A DNA stretch of 15,619 nt from DATAMF01 sp964472565 (lineage in GTDB: Bacteria > Chloroflexota > Anaerolineae > Aggregatilineales > Aggregatilineaceae), in assembly GCA_964472565.1 (NCBI GenBank), contig CAYYNB010000149.1, positions 1 to 15,619 on the forward strand, read 5' to 3'. Positions 5,740-15,344 of this stretch are shown piece after piece. Within the stretch, counting starts at the first letter, position 1, and the number at the start of each line of letters is the position of its first letter. The notes under the pieces were generated by a model that worked only from the letters and a program-made list of their open reading frames with translations, ran no database searches and was not told where the DNA came from. The position numbers and the translations under genes were made by a program.

Positions 5740-6743
5740 GGCACCCTCACGCCCACTTCGAGGTTGTTCACGGCGGCAGCGGTCCAGGGGCCACTGCCAT
5801 CGGGATTGGTGGGGTAGTGGGGGCCGATGAAACCCTGGTAGTTCAGCGTCAGCACCTTCTCGTCTGACCAGTCGGTGACGGCGCCGGATTTAATCCCCAC
5901 CTGGAGCGTATCCGAATCCGCGACGGTTTCCTTCGCCAGCAGGACCGGCACCACCAGCCGCACGACATCGTTCGCGCCGATGGCGAGGTTCTCCAGGGCA
6001 TAGAGGTCGACGGCCCCGCTGGTGTCGCTCCAGACATAGGAGGTGTCACCGTCGGGCGCGGCCTCATCGACGAGCAGATAGTTAGCGGTGGTATCTCCAT
6101 CACTGCCCAGCCACTGCGAACTGGAGCCGTTCCCGCTGGGCCGCAGCGCGACCACCCGGCCATCGCCGCACCAGCCCTGATGGGTATCACCGCTCGTGTC
6201 ATTGATGGCGACATCATCAAAATACAGGTTACGCGCGCCATACGGCGCATTGTTCCGGCGCAGCCGGAAGGACGCCAGCCCCGTGCCCAGCGCCGTGTTA
6301 CCCGACCAACTCCCCTCCAGGTGGTTGTTGAGCTGCAGTTCAATCAGGCCGCTGGTGCCGTGCCGGACGTGCAGTTCGGCGACGTACCAGCCGTTCTGGA
6401 GGGTGGGGGTGGTGCCGGAGATCACCGAGGTGCCGTTGTATTTCACGGTGAGCGGGGCGTTGTTGGCGATGGAGATCGCCGTGTGAAGCGCGCCGGTACT
6501 GCTGTAGAGCGCGATCTGGTCGCTGAAGTTGTCGACAATCTGGTGGTAAAAGGCGACGCGCACGTACACCTCCGACCGCAGGGCGGGGAAGCTGTAGTCG
6601 ATATACCCGCCGTCGTTGATGAGGAGACTGGCGGCCCCGGAACGCACATAACTCAGGTTAAGATTCCACACCACGCTGGTGGCAAAGGTCCACGCGCCCG
6701 CACTGCCCTGCAGTTCAAATCCATCAGTAAACAGCCGTGCCAT
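5736..6743 (-). CDS. Lectin-like (concanavalin A fold) virion protein
   Basis: The 335-residue product opens with LFTDGFE and a beta-rich domain (about 1-190) resembling LamG/concanavalin A-like lectin modules. Signs are repeated aromatic and Gly/Asn turns, a WYVAELHVRH strand and a closing YFDDVAI motif. A second domain (about 195-335) begins GWCGDGRVVALRPSG and ends in SGPWTAAAVNNLEVGV. This is a pattern I associate with conserved virion proteins of diverse environmental phages. It likely sits at the tail tip and binds host glycans. AGGAGA lies seven bases before the ATG. It follows the tail fibre gene by 11 bases and overlaps the small repeat gene by four. Confidence 0.75.
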   Translation of the reverse strand: MARLFTDGFELQGSAGAWTFATSVVWNLNLSYVRSGAASLLINDGGYIDYSFPALRSEVYVRVAFYHQIVDNFSDQIALYSSTGALHTAISIANNAPLTVKYNGTSVISGTTPTLQNGWYVAELHVRHGTSGLIELQLNNHLEGSWSGNTALGTGLASFRLRRNNAPYGARNLYFDDVAINDTSGDTHQGWCGDGRVVALRPSGNGSSSQWLGSDGDTTANYLLVDEAAPDGDTSYVWSDTSGAVDLYALENLAIGANDVVRLVVPVLLAKETVADSDTLQVGIKSGAVTDWSDEKVLTLNYQGFIGPHYPTNPDGSGPWTAAAVNNLEVGVRVP

Positions 6744-6754
6744 GTTGCTATCTC

Positions 6755-8461
6755 CTAGGCATACACCAGATGCAGCACCAGATCCGCGCCCGGGGTGGTG
6801 CTGCCAATCTGGTCAATCTGAGTCGTTAAATACTCACCAGCGGCCCAGGTGGTGACCTCCATACTGGTGCTTTCCCCGGTGTGGGCTTCCGCTGGAATCT
6901 GAGGCCGGTTCGCCGGGGTGGTAAAGAGGGTGACCTCATTTTTGCGCACGTCGCAGATCAGCGCGGCGCCGGTGGGCGCGGTGTCACATGCCAGAAACAC
7001 CTTCGAGATCGTCTTCGCCTGTCCGGTCGCGTTGTAAATCCGCAGCGGCGAACGACCCACCGCGAGGGTGCCGGCGAAGTAAAACAGGGCCTGGTGGATC
7101 GCGGCGTTCCCGGCGGGCAGCATCGAACTGTCGATCAGGCCGGACGTGTTGAGGCGGACCGGCTTCCCGGCATCGGCGGCCCCGTTACTGGCTGCCTTAA
7201 ACTGGTTCTGGGCGAAGTATTGAGAGTCGTGGGTATGTCCGCTTTGGCTGTAATTGGCGGCCCACACCCCGCCCAGCGCATCGGCGTTGAGCGCATGGTC
7301 CACCACCCCGTCGTCATTGGTGTCGTAGACCGCCTTCAGCATATCGCCGCTGCCGGACGGTGTCGCGTCTTCCAGGGTCTGCACCCGGTCAGCCAGCTGG
7401 TCGAGCGCGCCGTCCACGTTACCGGGGTCACCCAGCGCCCACGCCCCGCCGGACACCCCCCAATCCGTCGTGGTCGCCGGGGTGTAGGTCACGGCGGCGG
7501 CATCGACCGCACCGCCCGACCCACCGGCGGCCTGTGTCCAAATGGCAGCTCCCGCGCTGGCACTAACACAGACATAGGCTTTATGCGCCAGGGTGTCAAA
7601 CCACCACGAGCCGAGGCTGTAACCGTCGTCCGCATCGTCGCTCACCCCCGGCGCGGCGCTCGCGGTCAGGTTGTGTTTTCTGCCGGTGAGCAGGTCCAGC
7701 CCGCCGCCGGAGCGCCAGGGAGAACAGTCCTCAAAGGTCCACTCGTCGTTGATGGCGGTCTGGCCGGCGCGGAGGCGGACCCCGCACAGCGGGATCCACC
7801 CGGCGCAGGGGATCGCCGCCAGGCTGCTGCGGCTCAGCGTCCCCTGGAGGGCGGCGGGGATGCCCCCGGCAGCGCAGGGGGTGGTGGTGGCGGGGTTGAG
7901 GCCGACTTTCACCCAGCGCTGCAAGCCGGTCGGCGGCACATACCCGCTCAGGTCCAGCGTACCGCCCGGCCAGTGTCTGGAGATCCCTTCCCAGACATAC
8001 CACAGCGGTTCGATGTATACCCGCAGGCTGAATTCGCCCGCTTCCCGGTGGGCGTGGACCAGCCCCATCTCCAGCGAGCGGGCCTCGATGCGGTATTCAT
8101 TGCCCGACCCGCGCCGGTGGGTGTGCTGCCCGACCGCCGCGGGCATACTGCTCGTGCCGAGGAATTCCACGGCACTGCTGTGCAGCCCGAGGATGTGCAG
8201 CCGGTCCTGCACCACCTGGCAGCGGACAGGCAGGTCGGGCACGAGCGGCACACTGCCGAAGTTGCAGGCCTGGGTCGGCCAGCGGTGGATACCGCCTTTG
8301 ACCGGTCGCACCCAGACCAGCGACGAGCTGCTGCCCACCCGGATGGTATAACTGCCGCCCGCCGGGGTATACCCCAGCCGCGCGACAATTTCACTCGAAT
8401 CTTCGGGGGGCGGGGTCAGGTTCTGAATGGCCTGGGCCAGCTGCTGGTAAACCGTGCTCAT
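6755..8461 (-). CDS. Tail fibre / receptor-binding protein
   Basis: The 568-residue protein is a mosaic of fibre motifs. The middle (about 268-310) has the tail-fibre pattern SDDADDGYSLGSWWFDTLAHKAYVC...AAIW. A short predicted coiled coil (about 350-366) is followed by LNADALGGVWAANYSQSGHTH (391-411), the familiar NAD-x-L-x-G...HTH fibre motif, and GLIDSSMLPA (441-450). The C-terminal domain (about 455-568) is beta-rich, with FAGTLAVG, TAPTGAALICDV and IDQIGSTTPGADLVLHLVY, and is the probable host-binding tip. A second HTHRR at 113-117 lies in the N-terminal region, which is less familiar. The ATG is one base after the hub gene stop, with AAGGA five bases upstream inside that gene. Specific receptor unknown. 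Confidence 0.85.
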   Translation of the reverse strand: MSTVYQQLAQAIQNLTPPPEDSSEIVARLGYTPAGGSYTIRVGSSSSLVWVRPVKGGIHRWPTQACNFGSVPLVPDLPVRCQVVQDRLHILGLHSSAVEFLGTSSMPAAVGQHTHRRGSGNEYRIEARSLEMGLVHAHREAGEFSLRVYIEPLWYVWEGISRHWPGGTLDLSGYVPPTGLQRWVKVGLNPATTTPCAAGGIPAALQGTLSRSSLAAIPCAGWIPLCGVRLRAGQTAINDEWTFEDCSPWRSGGGLDLLTGRKHNLTASAAPGVSDDADDGYSLGSWWFDTLAHKAYVCVSASAGAAIWTQAAGGSGGAVDAAAVTYTPATTTDWGVSGGAWALGDPGNVDGALDQLADRVQTLEDATPSGSGDMLKAVYDTNDDGVVDHALNADALGGVWAANYSQSGHTHDSQYFAQNQFKAASNGAADAGKPVRLNTSGLIDSSMLPAGNAAIHQALFYFAGTLAVGRSPLRIYNATGQAKTISKVFLACDTAPTGAALICDVRKNEVTLFTTPANRPQIPAEAHTGESTSMEVTTWAAGEYLTTQIDQIGSTTPGADLVLHLVYA

Positions 8462-8462
8462 C

Positions 8463-11400
8463 TTATTCCTTCCAGTGCGGGGTCAGGCGCAGCACGCCCG
8501 CTTGCCAGGCCGGGGTGGACGGAATGAGACTCCACAGATTGCCGGTCAGGTCGGAGGCGGTGGCCCACTGGTCCTCGGTCAGCATGAGCAAGGTCCCACT
8601 GCGGGCCGTCAGATACTCCCAGTTGACCGCCTGGGCCCCGATGTAATACTGGCTGTGGGCTGCGGGCCAGCCGCCCTGCCAGCCCACGAGCGGGATAGCG
8701 GGCGGCAGCGGCACCGCCGTCCAGCCGCCGCCGGGGTCGCCGATATACATACGGGTCTGGGTGTCGGCCTCGCTCTCAGATCGCAGGAAGTAAAAGGGCA
8801 GACCGGTGTGGGCGTTTTCGACCATATCCGGGCGTGCCCCCAGGCGGTCCTGGCTGGCATCGATGCGCGGGCCCAGCGCGGACCATTCGCTCCAGTTCGT
8901 CAGGGCCGGGGTGGTGCAGCGCCAGAGTTTGCCCTCCGCCGCGACATAAAACTCGTCCTGGGCCGCGTTAAAGGACCCGTCCGCCTTAAACATCGGGATG
9001 TAGGGTGTCACGCCCCACCACGCGCCCACCGGGGGCACGCTGTCCGCCTGTTCATAACGCGGCTGCCATTCGCCGCCGACCCGCGGATACGGGGTGTTAA
9101 ACGAGCCACCCCACACCCCCCAGCGGTTGGCATTAAAGGGGTGTTCGCCGCCGAGGTGCGCGGCCACCAGGATGAAGTCGGGATCACTCACACTCACCGC
9201 AATCCCGCCGCCGATCCAGTAGACCCCCTCGCCTGGCCCGGCAAAACCGGGGGTGCGGTTGGTGCCGGTGGGCATCTTTAATTTGCAGGAGGCGGTCAGC
9301 ACCGGCGCTGCCGCCTTATAGTTCTGGATGCGGACCACACTGGCGACCGAATCGGGGAAGACTTCGTTCACGCCCACCACGTAAATCAAGCCGGATTCCG
9401 CCGGGGTCAGCGCCAGCGCTGAGGGCCGCCAGTTCGCCGCCGTCCCGCTGCCATTTTTCGCTTCGACCGCGGCTTGCAGCTGGGCCAGTGTCGCGGCAGC
9501 CGTCCAGCCGCCGCCGTTTTTCCAGCCGGCGTTGTAATACACGCCCATCTCGCCCGCGATGATCCAGGTGTCCGGGTCCCAGGGGTCCAGGTAGGTGGCG
9601 TACACCGGCTGCACCACGCCGCTGTAGCCGCCGGGATGAGCGGGCAGGCCGCTGTGTACCCGCGACCAGGTGGGCGAACCGGCGAGCGACTCTGTGACGA
9701 ATAACGCCGACGCTTTGCGTTCCGTGTCGGAGGGCGGGGTATGCAGCAGGAGGGCCAGCGCCGCGTGCCCTTTGCCGCTGCCGTACCCCTCGCCGCTGCT
9801 GGCACTGCCGCCGGTGGAAGCGCCGGGGTACGTCTCCTCCGGCGGTACATAATCATCCGGCAGGGTGGCCTGGGTTTCAATCGGGATGAGTTCGCCGGGG
9901 CTGCCGCTTGTCACGGCCTCCAGCGTCCAGGTGATTTGTTCGGTTGGCAGCCCCACCTCGAAGCCGTGCTGGATCGTCACGTGTTTCACCAGGAATGGTT
10001 TGTCGGTCCAGGTTAATCCGCGCGGGTTATCCGCCCCAGCAGAGAGGGTGATGAGTTCGCGCCAGGCCGGTTCAAGAATATCAAAGTCGCCCACGAGAAC
10101 GAGGGACAGGTCGCCCAGCGGGTTATTCCGCCAGGCCAGCCAGTGCCCGCCGCGCGCGCGGAGCTGGTGCCAGGCGGTGGAAAAGTCCGCCGACAGCACC
10201 TGAACCGGCGCGGTTTCCTGGCCCGGCACCGCGCCCGGTGTTTTACCCGGCGCGCGCACGCGGTAAAACGTATTGACCCCGGCGGCATAACTCACGCCGT
10301 CCATCTCGACCTGGCCGACACGCGGCACCAGGTCGGTGGTGACCTCCAGCGCCTCTTCCCAGCGCCAGTCGGCAGCGGTGAGGTGGAACACCGTCGCCAC
10401 AGCCGCGCGACCGGGGAATGAAGAGGCGTCCATCAGGGAGGGGTGCTGGCGCAGATACAGACTGCCGCGCGAGTCGCAGGCGGGCCAGCCGCAGTATTCA
10501 TTGGCCAGGACCGTGATCTGCTGCCAGACCGAGGTTTTTTGCGCCTTAACCGCACCGTAATCGCTGTTGGCCGCCTGGCCCCAGGGGTCGGTCACGCCGG
10601 AGAGGTACACATTCATCAGGTCGAGCGCGGTGGTGTTGTAGCGCAGGAGATGCAGAATCACCCGGTCATCCGTAATGTCCGCCATGTGATACCAGGCGGT
10701 GGGCGTGGCGCGCAGCAGGAACAGATCCTGGAAGCCGTCGAGGTGGTCCAGCCACCAGGCCGGACCAGCGGCGGTCAGCCGGAATTCCCCGGCCCCCGCC
10801 TGGAGGCGCACCGCTTCCTGGGTGGCCCAGCCCACAAACTGGCTGCGGTACGGGGCGGGGGCGCTGTCGTCGCCAAACCGTGCGGTTTTCCAGTAACAGA
10901 CCTGGGTGCCTTGCGGCATCCGGCTGGTATCATAACTGCCGTGTTCCCCGGTGAACGTAAATTCCATTTCGCGTCCGGACTGGTGATCCGTCTCGTCGCT
11001 GATGGCGGTGGGCACCAGCGGCGGATAGGTCGCGTCATGCGCCCAGATGGGGAACCAGCGCGTCGATGTTTTGTTGTGGTTGTCGGTGACGGTCAGCGCG
11101 ATGTAACGGAAACCCACCGGGGCGAGCAGTTCAATCCCCGCATCGGTGATCGCATACCCCGCCTGGAGGGTACAGTCCTCAATATTCCAGGCGTAAGCGG
11201 TAATGGAACCGCCCGTCTGGGGTGAGGCGCTGCCGCTGCCGTCCAGCCGCACGGCCCGCACCCGCTGCCCGGTGGCGCACCAGCCCGCCGGATCCCCGTC
11301 AATATTGGCCAGCGGGCGGTGGTAGAGGTTCTCATCCGTGTAGGCCAGGTCGTAATCCTTGTAGGCGGCAAACGAGTCGTAATAATCCACCGTGCTGGCG

Positions 11401-11813
11401 GATTTGGACGTGCGCAGCAGGGGCAGGCGCTGCCACAACCGCCGCTCGTTGACCACGACGGCGTACTGGGCGTTTTGAATACCGCACTCCCCCGCCGCAC
11501 TTTCGCCGATGAAGATGGTGCTGCTGGTGGCGGCTTTGCGCACCCGTGCCGAACCGCTGTAGACCCGCTCGCCGGTGGACCAGTTATCGTAATAAAAATC
11601 CACCGTCAGGCCAGGTAACACGTTGGTGTAGTTTCCCAGCGTCACGGTTTCGAAGGTGAATTGATAGACCCCTTTGGTGTCACTGTCGGTGCTGTACGCG
11701 GTAATTTCCGCCTCAAAGACCGGCAGGCGCGGACAGACCGAGACATAACGTCCGGTGGGGCCTTGCGGGTACTGGCGTAAAATCGTGAGGTCGCGGTCAG
11801 CGAGGGCAGGCAT
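8463..11813 (-). CDS. Tail hub/tip protein with PKD-like insert and C-terminal beta-propeller
   Basis: This 1,116-residue protein is the largest in the operon and lies where tail-tip hub proteins are encoded. The first 640 residues look like a phage hub, with alternating beta strands and a C-terminal part ending VTIQHGFEVGL..QITWTLEAV (611-634). Inserted at about 185-258 is a PKD/Ig-like module (VRLDGSGSASP...ITAYAWNIED...IALTVTDNHNKTS). A Gly/Ser/Glu linker (about 660-682) leads to a C-terminal half (about 683-1116) with repeats like sialidase or VPS10-type propellers: TWSRVHSGLP...DPWDPDTWIIAGEMGVYYN, ESGLIYVVGVNEVF, VSVSDPDFILVAAHLGG. The hub should cap the tube and position fibres; the propeller may bind or cleave surface glycans, but I see no assured catalytic set. 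AAGGAG lies a few bases before the ATG. Confidence 0.8.
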   Translation of the reverse strand: MPALADRDLTILRQYPQGPTGRYVSVCPRLPVFEAEITAYSTDSDTKGVYQFTFETVTLGNYTNVLPGLTVDFYYDNWSTGERVYSGSARVRKAATSSTIFIGESAAGECGIQNAQYAVVVNERRLWQRLPLLRTSKSASTVDYYDSFAAYKDYDLAYTDENLYHRPLANIDGDPAGWCATGQRVRAVRLDGSGSASPQTGGSITAYAWNIEDCTLQAGYAITDAGIELLAPVGFRYIALTVTDNHNKTSTRWFPIWAHDATYPPLVPTAISDETDHQSGREMEFTFTGEHGSYDTSRMPQGTQVCYWKTARFGDDSAPAPYRSQFVGWATQEAVRLQAGAGEFRLTAAGPAWWLDHLDGFQDLFLLRATPTAWYHMADITDDRVILHLLRYNTTALDLMNVYLSGVTDPWGQAANSDYGAVKAQKTSVWQQITVLANEYCGWPACDSRGSLYLRQHPSLMDASSFPGRAAVATVFHLTAADWRWEEALEVTTDLVPRVGQVEMDGVSYAAGVNTFYRVRAPGKTPGAVPGQETAPVQVLSADFSTAWHQLRARGGHWLAWRNNPLGDLSLVLVGDFDILEPAWRELITLSAGADNPRGLTWTDKPFLVKHVTIQHGFEVGLPTEQITWTLEAVTSGSPGELIPIETQATLPDDYVPPEETYPGASTGGSASSGEGYGSGKGHAALALLLHTPPSDTERKASALFVTESLAGSPTWSRVHSGLPAHPGGYSGVVQPVYATYLDPWDPDTWIIAGEMGVYYNAGWKNGGGWTAAATLAQLQAAVEAKNGSGTAANWRPSALALTPAESGLIYVVGVNEVFPDSVASVVRIQNYKAAAPVLTASCKLKMPTGTNRTPGFAGPGEGVYWIGGGIAVSVSDPDFILVAAHLGGEHPFNANRWGVWGGSFNTPYPRVGGEWQPRYEQADSVPPVGAWWGVTPYIPMFKADGSFNAAQDEFYVAAEGKLWRCTTPALTNWSEWSALGPRIDASQDRLGARPDMVENAHTGLPFYFLRSESEADTQTRMYIGDPGGGWTAVPLPPAIPLVGWQGGWPAAHSQYYIGAQAVNWEYLTARSGTLLMLTEDQWATASDLTGNLWSLIPSTPAWQAGVLRLTPHWKE

Positions 11814-11821
11814 ACGGCTCC

Positions 11822-12214
11822 TTAATCCACACTGAACCAGGCGGTGCCGTCACAGACCACCGTCACGCGTTGGTACGGGGTGCTGAGTACCTGCGTGGCC
11901 GCGCCGTCGATGGTGGCCCCAGCGCCGTTGACGGTTACGGTGTTGACGGTGGCATCCACTTTTTTGACGGTGTAGCGTTTGTAAATGGAACTCGCAGCGG
12001 CGGGCAGTGAGATGACCAGGTGGTCGGCGGAGGCATCCACCAGCACCACGTCGTAGTCTGCCGTCAGACCGGTGTTGGCCGTGACGGTATGGACCACCTG
12101 GGACCCCATCACGGAGACGAGCAGATCCCGCAGGTCCTGGGCGCTGATTGCGCCGTCGGTATTGTCGGCGAGCAGGGTTTGCAGCGCAGATAAAAGGCGT
12201 TTGGTATCGGCCAT
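11822..12214 (-). CDS. Small fibre-type tail protein
   Basis: The 130-residue product begins with a helical segment, LLSALQTLLADNTDGAISAQ followed by DLRDLLVSVMG, a pattern shared by many phage fibre and baseplate-attached proteins. It continues as a beta-rich module with VKKVDATVNTVTVNGAGATI and a final AWFSVD, the usual close of short fibre domains. Two starts are possible: GTG at 12217, directly after the stop of the previous gene, and ATG at 12214. GGAG is five and eight bases away respectively, and I prefer the ATG. It lies between the 149-residue gene and the hub gene, which starts nine bases further on. A minor tail-tip protein is the best guess. Confidence 0.75.
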   Translation of the reverse strand: MADTKRLLSALQTLLADNTDGAISAQDLRDLLVSVMGSQVVHTVTANTGLTADYDVVLVDASADHLVISLPAAASSIYKRYTVKKVDATVNTVTVNGAGATIDGAATQVLSTPYQRVTVVCDGTAWFSVD

Positions 12215-12217
12215 CAC

Positions 12218-12667
12218 TCAGGCTCCAAAATCATACGGACTAAAAGCGCGGCTGAAGGGGGAGTAGAGAATCAAGTCCGAGATGCGCAGCCGGACTTCCG
12301 TCCAGGCCCCCTGGGTATACACTTCCTGTTCGTAATCCATCCACTCCAGTGTGCCGTTGTAGATGCGCACCAGGTTCAGGTCTTTGTTGAGGGTTTGGAT
12401 CGTGACCGGGGCTGTTTGGCCGGGGCAGTAGGTGCTTCGCAGCAGCTGCCGCTCGGCCACCGTGATAGCGGCCAGCAGCAGATCCACATAGGGACGCCCT
12501 AGTGGCTTCCAGGAGCGGTCCGCCGCGCGCATGCGTGTTTCATACCCGTGCCATTCGGTCAGCACATCCAGCCGGTAGTTTTCAAACAGCGGCGGTTGGA
12601 GTTCCCAGAGGGCCAGCAGACCGGCGGTGTTGTTGTGGCCGGGGGCGAGTTTTTCAAGGGTCGTCAT
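12218..12667 (-). CDS. Conserved-position tail protein of unknown function
   Basis: The 149-residue product has no motif that I recognise. It has mixed helix and strand, many aromatic residues and a central LLLAAITVAERQLLRSTYCPGQ segment, and the C-terminal half (TLEWMDYEQEVYTQGAWTEVRLRISDLI) looks beta-rich. It starts at an ATG overlapping the tape measure stop (ATGA, 12664-12667), with GAGG about nine bases upstream. Directly after the tape measure is where siphovirus-like phages encode the distal tail protein or another tube-tip component. The length is short for a classical distal tail protein, so that assignment is only positional. Confidence 0.7.
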   Translation of the reverse strand: MTTLEKLAPGHNNTAGLLALWELQPPLFENYRLDVLTEWHGYETRMRAADRSWKPLGRPYVDLLLAAITVAERQLLRSTYCPGQTAPVTIQTLNKDLNLVRIYNGTLEWMDYEQEVYTQGAWTEVRLRISDLILYSPFSRAFSPYDFGA

Positions 12668-15306
12668 CGACTCACACCTCGTTTCTGCTGGATGGCGGTG
12701 GTGATGCGCGGGATGATGCGGGTTTCGAAGAAGGACTGCAGGCGCTGTTCATCCATCATGGCCCCGCCGCCCTGCACCGTGAACTGGAACTGGTAAGTGT
12801 CACCGCCCATGGGGAGCTGCTTCAGATTGAAGTCGGTGGGAAACACGCGGTTGTAACCCATAAACAGCACATTTTCCGGGCCGCCGCCATCGCCCACTGT
12901 GCCGATGGAGAACGGCTTGGGCGTACCGCCGCGCGCGTATTTTTTCGGCGCGGACATTTCACCGCCGGATGAGCCAGTTAACTGTTTGGCATTACCCGCT
13001 GCCGCCGCCAGGCTGTCCAGGTTTTTGACCAGCCGGTCATAGCCCTGTGTGGCGGCGGTTTCGATTTTCCGCATCCCCGCAGCGTGTATCACTTCGAGGT
13101 TTTTATAATGGGTCCCGGTAGCGGTCGCGACGTTGGTATTGTGCATGCCCAGCTTGTTCAACTGCTGGGTCAGATGCTGCTGCCGTTCGGTGTCCTCGCG
13201 CTGCCAGTCCTCACGCTGCCGTTGGAGCGTCATCCGGCGGTTTTCGGCGGCCAGCGCCTGTTCCTGCTGGTAAGCCTGGCTTTTGGCGGTGCGTTCTTTC
13301 TGGTGTTTCTGGCGCAGGTCGTCCAGTTCTTTTTGAGCAGCGGCTAATTTTTCGTCCCGCTGTTCTTTCAGTTCCGTCAGGCGCAGCTGATAATCTTCGT
13401 CGCGGCGTTCCTTTTCCTCGGCATACTGCTGGTTTTCATCCTCCGCCTGCTGTTGGGCCGCGCGCACCGCTTCAATCGCGGCGCTGATACTCCGGTCCTC
13501 GACGGCCTCGGCCTGCCCGTTTTCCAGACTCTGCTGGATGTCGAGCATTTTGTTTTTGTGGTCGCGTGCCAGCTTCTGCGAGTCACGGTTGTACTCCACC
13601 AGGGCTTTGGCTTCCGCCTGGGCCGTTGCAGGACCGATGGCGGCGATTTCTTCGAGAAGCTGGGCCTGGCTGTCGTAGAACTGCTCGTCCAGCGCGGCGA
13701 GATCCGCATAGTGTTTAACCAGGCTTTGAGCCTGCTGGCGTTCCCAGTCTTCCTGCTCGCGCAGGGACGTGGTGGTGCGGTTGGCCTCGATTTTTTCAGA
13801 TTCAGCCGCGTAGTCGGCCTGCAAATCCAGCGCCTTTTGCTGGGCCTCCGCTTCTTCTGCAGCGCGCCGTTTGGTTTCTTCGGCCAGTTCCTGGTAGCGC
13901 TCCAGTGCGGCGGCTTCCGCTTCACGCGCGGTTACCGCCTCCCTAACCACCGTATTCAGATAATCTTCCTCATCTGCGAGGGCGGTGAGACCTTCTGCAA
14001 CCGTCACCAATGCACCCGCGACATCCATCCCCGACGCCTGCATTTGTTGTAATTCCGCCTGGCGCTCTTCCAGCATGGCGCGCTCAATGTCAATTTCCGC
14101 CTGCCGCGCCGCCAGCTGCTCAGACGACCATGTCAGACCGCGCTTCGCCGCCGTTTCTTCATTCGCCAGGCGCGCATTCAGCAGACTGACCTGCCAGTCG
14201 GTGAACGCCTTCTGCGCCTGAGCTGCATCGTTGGCGGCGACAGCGGCATCCTGATACGCGGCGGTGAGTTGATTGATCTGGCCTGTCAGTTCATGATTCT
14301 GCTGATACAGGCCGTCCCGTTCATCTTTTAGTTTTTTGTAGGATGTAATTTCCCCGGTACCAGGGACAAGAATACGCTGATCTTCCAAAAAACCGGCTAA
14401 CAGCCGCTGGCGCTCCGCTTCGAAGCGCGTGGTTGCCAGCAGTCCTTGCTGATAACTCGTCAGGTTGTCTTCAAGATCGGCTGCCGCCGCAGTCAGCGCC
14501 GCGTCGTAGTTGGTTATCGTGCGTTGGTTGGTCTCAAGCCTGGCTTGAATTTCGGCCTGACGGACATCCAGATCGGTGCTGGTGGCACTGGCTAAAAACG
14601 TGTAGTAATCCTGCAGCTTCTGGGTGGCATTTTCTGCTGCCTCGGCCAGTTCCTGTTGTTTTTCCCGCTGCGCCTTAAAGGCGGTATTTAAGATAAGCGC
14701 GCCTGCGGTCAGGGCCCCCGCGGCCAGGGTTATCCCGCCCACACCCAGCGCCAGTTTTTTGAATCCGCCCGCGGCCTCCGCGAGGTTTTTAATGGCCCCC
14801 GGCGCTTCGTCCGTAATCTTTTTTGCTCCTTCGGCCAGGTCAAACAAATCCCCGGCGGCGTTCAACTGGCTGGAGGCCCCCGTTAACCCCACGGCGCCCA
14901 ATCCCCGGCTGACGCCTGAAATGGCATTGCCCGCCTGGCCGATGCCAAACTTCGAGCGGCTGCTCGCTGCCAGCTGCTGCTGCAGGGCGGCCTCCGTTGC
15001 CGACAACTGCTGCTGCGCATCCAGCAGCTGCAGGTACTTGCGGGCCGCCACCTCGGCCCCCTCGCCGGATGCCCGGAGCTGCCGGTCAAGCTGCCGGTAC
15101 TCGTCGTTGAGGTCCTCGACCACCGCGCGCTGCCGCACGACCTGGGTCGCGAGGTCCTTGAAGGGATCCAGGCGCATATCCTTGGCGATGCCCTTCAGCT
15201 CACTCAGGTCCTTTTTGAAGGCGGCGTTCGCGTCCAGCACCTTTTTGACCGAGGGCGTGACGGTGCCCTTCAGCAGCAGGTTCAATTCCAGGTCCTTCTC
15301 AGCCAT
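12664..15306 (-). CDS. Tape measure protein
   Basis: The 880-residue protein is mostly alpha-helical coiled coil rich in Ala, Gln, Glu, Lys and Arg. It has one long hydrophobic segment (about 184-209: LALGVGGITLAAGALTAGAL), as in tape measure proteins that set tail length and help DNA cross the membrane. Residues 1-115 are helical. The region about 210-700 holds the long coiled coils, with Gln/Glu/Arg-rich blocks. The last 120 residues contain a Gly-rich patch and a compact domain (IGTVGDGGGPENVLFMGYNR). At the usual 0.15 nm per residue the tail would be about 130 nm. The ATG at 15306 has only a weak ribosome site (GAGCGAG). It follows the chaperone-position gene and overlaps the next gene by four bases. 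Confidence 0.88.
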   Translation of the reverse strand: MAEKDLELNLLLKGTVTPSVKKVLDANAAFKKDLSELKGIAKDMRLDPFKDLATQVVRQRAVVEDLNDEYRQLDRQLRASGEGAEVAARKYLQLLDAQQQLSATEAALQQQLAASSRSKFGIGQAGNAISGVSRGLGAVGLTGASSQLNAAGDLFDLAEGAKKITDEAPGAIKNLAEAAGGFKKLALGVGGITLAAGALTAGALILNTAFKAQREKQQELAEAAENATQKLQDYYTFLASATSTDLDVRQAEIQARLETNQRTITNYDAALTAAAADLEDNLTSYQQGLLATTRFEAERQRLLAGFLEDQRILVPGTGEITSYKKLKDERDGLYQQNHELTGQINQLTAAYQDAAVAANDAAQAQKAFTDWQVSLLNARLANEETAAKRGLTWSSEQLAARQAEIDIERAMLEERQAELQQMQASGMDVAGALVTVAEGLTALADEEDYLNTVVREAVTAREAEAAALERYQELAEETKRRAAEEAEAQQKALDLQADYAAESEKIEANRTTTSLREQEDWERQQAQSLVKHYADLAALDEQFYDSQAQLLEEIAAIGPATAQAEAKALVEYNRDSQKLARDHKNKMLDIQQSLENGQAEAVEDRSISAAIEAVRAAQQQAEDENQQYAEEKERRDEDYQLRLTELKEQRDEKLAAAQKELDDLRQKHQKERTAKSQAYQQEQALAAENRRMTLQRQREDWQREDTERQQHLTQQLNKLGMHNTNVATATGTHYKNLEVIHAAGMRKIETAATQGYDRLVKNLDSLAAAAGNAKQLTGSSGGEMSAPKKYARGGTPKPFSIGTVGDGGGPENVLFMGYNRVFPTDFNLKQLPMGGDTYQFQFTVQGGGAMMDEQRLQSFFETRIIPRITTAIQQKRGVSR

Positions 15307-15344
15307 ATGCGCTCGCTCTCGTTACTCCCGGCGATTGGTATGCA

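Noticed and set aside
6881..8527. Plus-strand open frame of 548 codons opposite the tail fibre gene
   Set aside because: It is the mirror of a GC-rich coding gene; its composition is dominated by Arg, Gly, Pro and Val, and the minus-strand frame carries clear fibre motifs.
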